Below are positions 58,509 through 64,000 of a stretch of 64,000 nt of DNA, piece after piece. This DNA comes from Aeoliella straminimaris. Its GTDB lineage: Bacteria; Planctomycetota; Planctomycetia; Pirellulales; Lacipirellulaceae. The notes under the pieces were generated by a model. The model saw only the letters and a program-made list of their open reading frames with translations, was not told the DNA's origin and made no database searches. The stretch's first letter is position 1. Every line of letters begins with the position of its first letter. The stretch spans positions 1 to 64,000 of the forward strand of contig NZ_JAMXLR010000043.1 of NCBI RefSeq assembly GCF_024054565.1, written 5' to 3'. The translations under genes and the position numbers were made by a program.

Positions 58509-59356
58509 ACCGGCTCGCCACGAAGTTCTGCTGCCCGCTGCTGGTTGCCTTATTTGCCGTCGCGCCCACGTACGCTGCGGACGAAGGGGCATCATCCTCC
58601 ACTTCGGTTGGCATGCCTGCGACCATCGAGGAACTGGTGTTGCCCGGCCCGGCACTGGAAGTCAAACCGCTGGAAGACCGCGATGCACCTTTCGTGCTGC
58701 GACTGATCGAGTCGTACCCGCATGGCAGTTCGCGGCGCTACACGTTTGAGTACTATGCGCTAGAGCCGGGCGATTACAATCTGACCGACTATTTGCGGCC
58801 GGCGGAAGCCGCCGAGGCGACCGAGTTGCCCGAAGTGTTGGTGTCCGTCCAACCGCTGTTGCCTCCCGGCCAGATGCAACCCAACGCCCTGCAATCGTCG
58901 AAATTACCAAGGGTGGGCGGCTACTGGGTGTGGGTTACCTTGGGCACGATTCTGTGGTTGGTGGCCGGTTATGCCATCCTGTTTCTGGGACGCAAGAAAT
59001 CCGCCGAATCCACAGCCGCCGAAGAGGCCCGGCCCAAAACATTGGCCGACCGCTTGCGTCCCACCGTGGAGGCCGCCGTCGCTGGCGAGCTGTCCCAGCC
59101 TGAGCTGGCGGAATTGGAACGCGTGCTGTTTGCATTCTGGCGACATCGCCTGGGACTCGACGAGGCACCCGCTGCCGAAGCCATGCGGGAGGTGCTCGCC
59201 CATCCCGAAGGGGGCCAGCTGCTAAGGCAACTCGAGGCCTGGCTGCACCACCCCGACGCCGGCAGCGACGTGGACGTTGCGGCCCTGCTGGCGCCGTACC
59301 GAGATCTTCCCGCTGATGCGATGGCCGAACCGTCGCAGGAGGCCGTGGGCGCATGA
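58505..59356 (+). CDS. DUF4381-like membrane protein of the MoxR-VWA operon
   Basis: A 283-aa protein: signal peptide (about 1-24), a periplasmic domain, one TM helix (about 140-160, WVWVTLGTILWLVAGYAILFL), and a cytoplasmic helical tail (LSQPELAELERVLFAFWRHRL). Its position between DUF58 and BatA-like VWA genes and its single-TM layout match DUF4381-type components. It starts at an ATGA overlap with the DUF58 stop and ends with another ATGA overlap. Confidence 0.7.
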   Translation: MNRLATKFCCPLLVALFAVAPTYAADEGASSSTSVGMPATIEELVLPGPALEVKPLEDRDAPFVLRLIESYPHGSSRRYTFEYYALEPGDYNLTDYLRPAEAAEATELPEVLVSVQPLLPPGQMQPNALQSSKLPRVGGYWVWVTLGTILWLVAGYAILFLGRKKSAESTAAEEARPKTLADRLRPTVEAAVAGELSQPELAELERVLFAFWRHRLGLDEAPAAEAMREVLAHPEGGQLLRQLEAWLHHPDAGSDVDVAALLAPYRDLPADAMAEPSQEAVGA

Positions 59357-60273
59357 GTTTCCGCCTGTACTGGCCATTGATCGTCCTGCTGCTGGTCGTG
59401 CCAGTAGTCATCCTGCTTTGGCAATGGCGTCGCCAGGGCCGCAGTGTCGTGATGCCGTTCGACCATGGCCGCGAAGGAACGGGCTTCTGGCTGCGACTGC
59501 TACTGAACTCGGCCAGTTCGCTGCCGGCGCTAGTGCTGGTCGTAGTGATCTTGATCCTCGCGGGGCCAACCCGCCTGAAGGAACCCGAGGTGCATCGCCA
59601 GCTAACGAACATCGAATTCTGCGTCGACGTCTCCGGCAGCATGGGAGCGACCATGGGCGAGGGGACTCGTTACGACGCTTCAATGCAGGCGATCGACGAG
59701 TTTCTCGAAGCCCGACAAGGTGACGCGTTTGGCCTCACTTTCTTCGGCAACTCGGTCATGCACTGGGTGCCGATTACGACGGACGCCACGGCGATTCGCT
59801 TTGCTCCGCCATTCATGGCGCCACACGTGGCTCCGCCGGCCTTTGGCGGCACGGAAATCGGCAAGGCGCTGCTCGCTTGTCAGCGGCGATTGGTCGAAAC
59901 CGACAATGGCGATCGCATGATCTTGCTGGTCTCGGATGGTTTCAGCTCCGACTTGAGCGGCGGTAAGGACATGGAGATCGCCAACCAGCTCAAAGGCAAT
60001 AACATCGTGGTGTACGCCATTCACGTGGCCGAAAACGAGGTGCCCGATCAAATCATCAACATCACGTCCTACACCGGTGGCGAAGCGTTCGCCGCCGGCG
60101 ACGTGGATGGGCTGGCGTCGGTGTTTACGCGCATCGACGACATGCAGCAGGCCGAGATGGAACGCACGGCCGCCGACGCGGTCGACTACTACACGCCCTA
60201 CGCGATGGTGGGTCTGTCGCTGGTAGGACTGAGCCTTATTTGTTCCCTGGGACTTCGCTATACGCCATGGTAG
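59353..60273 (+). CDS. BatA-like VWA membrane protein
   Basis: A 306-aa protein. TM helices near 8-25, 50-70 and 280-300 enclose a VWA domain with intact MIDAS (FCVDVSGSMGATMG, plus GGTEIGKAL and LLVSDGFSSD). This is the classical Bat (aerotolerance) architecture. It overlaps both neighbours by a few bases. Confidence 0.9.
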   Translation: MSFRLYWPLIVLLLVVPVVILLWQWRRQGRSVVMPFDHGREGTGFWLRLLLNSASSLPALVLVVVILILAGPTRLKEPEVHRQLTNIEFCVDVSGSMGATMGEGTRYDASMQAIDEFLEARQGDAFGLTFFGNSVMHWVPITTDATAIRFAPPFMAPHVAPPAFGGTEIGKALLACQRRLVETDNGDRMILLVSDGFSSDLSGGKDMEIANQLKGNNIVVYAIHVAENEVPDQIINITSYTGGEAFAAGDVDGLASVFTRIDDMQQAEMERTAADAVDYYTPYAMVGLSLVGLSLICSLGLRYTPW

Positions 60274-61301
60274 CCGAACTTGCAGCAGCGATTGCTCTGG
60301 TGGTCGCCCTGGCGGCCGAAGCGTTGCAATGGCAACGCACCAAGCGGATCGCGCAGTTGGCCTTCGGCCCGTACACGACACCGCGGGCGTGGGTCCGTTG
60401 TGCACCCTTCATCACTGCTTTGTCCGTTGCCGCGTTGGTCTGGGGTCTTACTACCCTTATGCTGGTGGAGCCCAAGACTCACACCACCACGACCATCGCC
60501 GATGGCGAACTGAAACACCTGGTGCTGGTGCTCGACGTCTCGCCCAGCATGTTCCTGGTCGACGCCGGCCCCGACGGACAGCAAAGCCGACGGCAGCGTG
60601 TCCACTCGCTGATGACCTCATACTTCGAACGGGTGCAGTTGCCGAATTACCGCACGTCGATCGTGGCCGTATACAACGGGGCGAAACCCGTGGTGATCGA
60701 CACCAAGGATCGCGAAGTCATCAACAACATCCTGGAAGACTTGCCGCTGCACTTCGCGTTCAATGCGGGCAAGACCGACCTGTTCGCTGGTCTGGGCGAG
60801 GCGGCCGGCATCGTAAAAGACTTCCCGCCCAAGTCCACGACGCTGATGCTGCTAAGCGATGGCGACAGCGTACCCGCCACGGGCATGCCGGAGATGCCTC
60901 CCTCGGTGGAGCACGTGGTGGTGGTTGGCGTTGGCGATCCGGTAACCGGCAAGTTCCTTAACGGAAGTCAAAGCAGGCAAGATGCGTCCACCTTGCGGCA
61001 GATAGCCCTCCGTCTGGGTGGTGTCTACCACGATGGCAACGAAAAGCACTTGAGCACCGATCTGATTCGCTCGATTGCCTCCAGCGAGTCGAAAAGCGTG
61101 TTCGAGAAACTCAGTCGGCGTGAATTCGCCTTGCTCGCCTGTGGAATCGGTGCCGTGCTCTATGCGGTGCTGCCACTGCTTTTGCACTATTTCGGTACCG
61201 CGTGGCGGCCGGGTGTCTTGGAATCGACCACCCGCGGCGTAAATTCGACGTCGCGAGTTGGACGGAAAGTTCATCGACGCGCGCCAGCTGCCTCCCTATA
61301 A
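60267..61301 (+). CDS. BatB-like VWA membrane protein
   Basis: A 344-aa protein: TM helices near 5-20, 48-65 and 285-305; a VWA domain with MIDAS (VLVLDVSPSMFLVD) and LMLLSDGDSVPATG. ATG 60267 lies just inside the end of the previous gene (7-bp overlap). The tail is Arg-rich and probably cytoplasmic. Confidence 0.88.
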   Translation: MVAELAAAIALVVALAAEALQWQRTKRIAQLAFGPYTTPRAWVRCAPFITALSVAALVWGLTTLMLVEPKTHTTTTIADGELKHLVLVLDVSPSMFLVDAGPDGQQSRRQRVHSLMTSYFERVQLPNYRTSIVAVYNGAKPVVIDTKDREVINNILEDLPLHFAFNAGKTDLFAGLGEAAGIVKDFPPKSTTLMLLSDGDSVPATGMPEMPPSVEHVVVVGVGDPVTGKFLNGSQSRQDASTLRQIALRLGGVYHDGNEKHLSTDLIRSIASSESKSVFEKLSRREFALLACGIGAVLYAVLPLLLHYFGTAWRPGVLESTTRGVNSTSRVGRKVHRRAPAASL

Positions 61302-61350
61302 TCACGAGAACTCGCCCGGCACGACCTGTCCCTGGAAAAGGAGATCACTT

Positions 61351-62076
61351 ATGCGACTCGCCTTGCTGCTTGCCTGGATTGCCATACCCGTGGCATTCGG
61401 CTTCTATCACTATGGTCCCGGCCAGGACGCCGCGGAAAACGCACAGGCGGGAGCCGACCTGCGGCTTGCTTCCTATCAATCGAGTCAGGAAGACTGGGCC
61501 GGCGTCGAAGCCTCCTGCAGTGCAGCGTTGGCCTCGTTGAAGTCGGACGATCCCGAGGTCGCGCAGCGCATTCGCTTGGAGCGAGCCAAGGCGCGGCTCA
61601 TGGCCGAGCAACTGCCTGCGGCCTACGACGACCTGACTTCGCTGCTGAACGAATTGGAAGCGAGCGAGGAGCCCAATGCCGAGTTATTGGAACAGACCCG
61701 CGCCGCCATGGCGTCGGCCGAGTACTACGTGACCTGGCTGATGCGTCTGGAAGGCGAGCCGCGCGAAAAGTGGGAACTGGAGATCGAAGCAGCGCGTCAG
61801 AAGTACCGCCTGTTGGCCGAACAAGCCGTCGACGCTGGCGACCAGCAGGCGGCCGAACAGTACACCGAAGACCTGGAGGCGACCATCCGCCTGGCCCGCA
61901 TGGACCTGAGCGACCTGGAAGCGCTCGACCTGCCGTGCCAGTGCAAGGGGTGCTGCAGTGGCGAGTGCAACTGCAAATGCAAGAAGCCGGGCAAGAAGCC
62001 GACCCAAGGCAAGAAGAAGGCCAAGGACGCGCGGGGTGCAAGCTCCGGCCCCCCTGCCGATGGCATTGGCTCGTAG
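61351..62076 (+). CDS. Exported helical-repeat protein with Cys-rich tail
   Basis: A 241-aa protein. A signal or anchor segment (about 1-18) leads into TPR-like helices (about 30-180, for example WAGVEASCSAALASL and ERAKARLMAEQLPAAYDDL). The tail has ten or so Cys/Lys residues in a dense cluster (CQCKGCCSGECNCKCKK), suggestive of metal binding, then a Lys/Gly-rich end. AAAAGGAG lies about 8 nt before the ATG. Fifth downstream gene of operon 2, in the place where TPR (BatC-like) proteins often occur. Confidence 0.7.
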   Translation: MRLALLLAWIAIPVAFGFYHYGPGQDAAENAQAGADLRLASYQSSQEDWAGVEASCSAALASLKSDDPEVAQRIRLERAKARLMAEQLPAAYDDLTSLLNELEASEEPNAELLEQTRAAMASAEYYVTWLMRLEGEPREKWELEIEAARQKYRLLAEQAVDAGDQQAAEQYTEDLEATIRLARMDLSDLEALDLPCQCKGCCSGECNCKCKKPGKKPTQGKKKAKDARGASSGPPADGIGS

Positions 62077-62203
62077 TGCCCGGCACCGAGCCAACCCAAA
62101 CCATCTGAATACCTGAAATGATGCGCAACGCCAAGGACGAACTGAACCCCCGTCCTTGGCGTTGTGATTACACGTCTTCTCATTGGCAAAGAAGAGCAAA
62201 ACG

Positions 62204-64000
62204 ATGAATCGACCCGTAGCTGGACTGGCGATCGCCTTGGCAATGTTGGCGGCAGGCACTCCCAGCCACATGGCGTGGGCGCAAGTTTCCGCAGCACTTC
62301 CCGCAAGGGCACGGGTAATTCGAGTCCAGCCACAGCCGTCGAACGCTCTGTTCGTCGAAGAAGTGGCGGCAGAAGGCCTGTTTGGCGCACCCTCCGAGAC
62401 TGCAGAGGCAACCGCAGCGCCGGCGGCAGAATCGGAATCCACCTCGGCAGAGGACGCGCAGAAGAAGGCCAAGGAAGCCCAAGAAAAACAGCAGCGGCTG
62501 AAGAAAATCAAGAAGCTGCAATTCGACCGCCGCCCCTCCACGGTCCTGCTCGTTTGGAAACAGTTCGAGTTGGAGAAGTCCAAGGAGGCTCAAGAGGCTC
62601 AGGAAGCAGCGGCCAAGGAAGCCGAAGAAGCTAAAGCCGAGGAAGCGACGTCAGCCGAGACCACGCCAGCCGAAGCGAATGACGAGTCAGAGGAACCCAC
62701 CGCGTCCGAAGCACCGGCCGCGGAAGAGAAACCGGCAGCGAAACAAGCCGGCGAGGCACCTTCGGCCGAGTCTGCATCCGCCGCAGAATCGAAGAGTGAC
62801 GCGGAGGACTCGTCCGCAGAAGTGAAAGCGGAAGCCTCCCAAAGCAAAGCGTCGGACGACACCGAGCAGTCCGAAGAGGCCGCCAACGCAGCCAAGGATG
62901 CGACGGAAGAGGGCAAAGATCAAGCGACGGAAGCCACGAAGACCGTCGCCGACGACAAAACAGCCACCGAGGAGAAGTCGCAACAAGCGTCGAAAGAGGA
63001 GCCGGCCAAGGAAGTATCAGGCGAGGAGCCATCCGACGAAGAGAAAACACAGGACGCCAAGGAAGGCAAACCCGAAGCAACGGAAAAGAAGCCGGAAGAG
63101 CAAGGCCCTAACTACGACAAGCAGCTCGCCGATCTGCGGCGCGATGTCACATTGAGCCGCTGGCCGCAGGTGAAAGAATTCCTGGAGAGCCAGCCAGAAG
63201 ACGAAGCGAAGATCATCTTCAAGCAGATACTAGCCACACTGGCTAAGACCGGATCGCAACCGGCGATGGCGGTCGCGCCCAATGGGCAGAACATTGTGAT
63301 GCCCGTGCCCAATCAGCGAGGCAGTCAACCGGAAGTCAACGTGATGACGGCCGACGATCTGCTGGCCATCGCCAGGCTTGCTCCTGCCGAGTTGGAAGAC
63401 GCCGACCTCAGCATGCTGTCTCGCTTGATTAGCGTGTACCAGGCGAACGGCTATCTGCTGGACGACTTGATCGAGCGTTTCGGCGACGAGGTACAACTGG
63501 CCGAAGACGACCGCCCCTTCAGTCCCTCGCAGGCAGCCGAACTGCTCATCCAGTCAGGTCATACGCTGAAGGCCAAGGACTTTTTGCCAACGGTTGAAGA
63601 TGCTGTCGAACAGCAGCAGCACAAAGAGCTGATTCAACTCTCGAAATACTACTATGCACTGTATCGCCAGGACCACCGCATCGAAGACCTGGAAAAGGCA
63701 TGGCAAACCGTGCAGGAGATTCTGTCGGCCGATGAGGTGGAAAACGCTCAGCAACAGCAGGCGTTGCTGCGCGCGGTCGACTTGGCTCCGCAGGTCCGCG
63801 AAACCCTGGGGCAACAATGGCTGGGACAAGCCTTCAAGGACGCCAACGAACGAACTATCGAAATCCTGTCGACCATTGGCAATCAGGCCGCCACCGGATT
63901 GCAGACCAAGATGCACGATGCCACGAAGCGGCTGGAACTGCTGCGGCTGCAGTCCACGGCCATCGAGGCCCTGGTCGAGTCGTCGCCTGAAGTCGCCGAC
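62204..64000 (+). CDS. Large exported Glu/Ala-rich protein, cut by window end
   Basis: At least 599 aa, open at the right edge. A signal peptide (about 1-26, ending AWA) is followed by a long low-complexity region (about 70-300) dominated by Glu, Ala, Lys and Ser with no Trp beyond the first motif, predicted extended or coiled-coil. From about 305 a folded helical domain starts (YDKQLADLRRDVTLSRWPQV, VMTADDLLAIARLAPAEL). I do not recognise the family. It follows the MoxR operon 2 genes by 127 bp in the same orientation. Confidence 0.7.
   Translation, partial: MNRPVAGLAIALAMLAAGTPSHMAWAQVSAALPARARVIRVQPQPSNALFVEEVAAEGLFGAPSETAEATAAPAAESESTSAEDAQKKAKEAQEKQQRLKKIKKLQFDRRPSTVLLVWKQFELEKSKEAQEAQEAAAKEAEEAKAEEATSAETTPAEANDESEEPTASEAPAAEEKPAAKQAGEAPSAESASAAESKSDAEDSSAEVKAEASQSKASDDTEQSEEAANAAKDATEEGKDQATEATKTVADDKTATEEKSQQASKEEPAKEVSGEEPSDEEKTQDAKEGKPEATEKKPEEQGPNYDKQLADLRRDVTLSRWPQVKEFLESQPEDEAKIIFKQILATLAKTGSQPAMAVAPNGQNIVMPVPNQRGSQPEVNVMTADDLLAIARLAPAELEDADLSMLSRLISVYQANGYLLDDLIERFGDEVQLAEDDRPFSPSQAAELLIQSGHTLKAKDFLPTVEDAVEQQQHKELIQLSKYYYALYRQDHRIEDLEKAWQTVQEILSADEVENAQQQQALLRAVDLAPQVRETLGQQWLGQAFKDANERTIEILSTIGNQAATGLQTKMHDATKRLELLRLQSTAIEALVESSPEVAD

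Overview
The window reads as a chromosomal segment of a high-GC planctomycete, most likely of the Pirellulales (inference; no rRNA gene is present). Support comes from gene content typical of that group: sulfatase, DUF1844, DUF4159, DUF3472, SUMF1/FGE and leucine-rich-repeat proteins, a twin-arginine Gfo/Idh/MocA oxidoreductase, OleC/OleD-type proteins, two MoxR-VWA operons, and many secreted or membrane proteins. Genes are dense, and most housekeeping genes lie on the minus strand. I saw no tRNA, rRNA, CRISPR array, prophage or classical insertion sequence. The one mobile-type gene is a REP-associated tyrosine transposase (RAYT).

0-18 kb: a TauD-like dioxygenase, a UvrC lacking its usual C-terminal HhH domain, an Ntn-hydrolase/BPL_N fusion, an orphan MraZ-like protein with repeated upstream boxes, a pyrG-DUF1844-LRR operon, an OafA-type acyltransferase with SGNH domain, DUF3472 and DUF1444-like proteins, yraN, a Gfo/Idh oxidoreductase and the rpsP-trmD-rplS operon, which lacks rimM.

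18-27 kb: a compact cluster of unknown function holds a coiled-coil protein, a membrane SUMF1 protein, a zinc-ribbon GTPase and a small helical protein, facing a zinc-ribbon PilZ protein. carA, a membrane protein and a class I aminotransferase follow. Next comes a 585-bp intergenic region packed with inverted and direct copies of an 11-mer (GTTTTGTCGCA), then a secreted sialidase-fold protein.

27-37 kb: a small anchored protein flanked by 33-bp imperfect direct repeats, aspS, and then oleD and oleC separated by a RAYT gene with REP palindromes and an exact 30-bp direct repeat on both sides. A palindromic element sits in frame inside oleC. An nfeD-flotillin operon ends at a textbook terminator, and a RimK-like ATP-grasp ligase follows.

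37-64 kb: two MoxR/DUF58/VWA operons. The first (minus, about 15.8 kb) runs moxR, DUF58, VWA, VWA, a large DUF4175-like membrane protein, DUF4159, a metallophosphatase-fold tetraheme cytochrome, a thioredoxin-HEAT protein and SIMPL. The second (plus) runs moxR, DUF58, a DUF4381-like protein, VWA, VWA, a Cys-rich repeat protein and a large Glu/Ala-rich secreted protein cut by the window end. A sulfatase and a MalK/UgpC-type ABC ATPase lie between them.

The most unusual non-coding signal is a family of degenerate heptamer tandem repeats. They sit just upstream of the start codons of four minus-strand genes (the GTPase, the aminotransferase, aspS and oleD), with a related array inside the 3' end of oleD.
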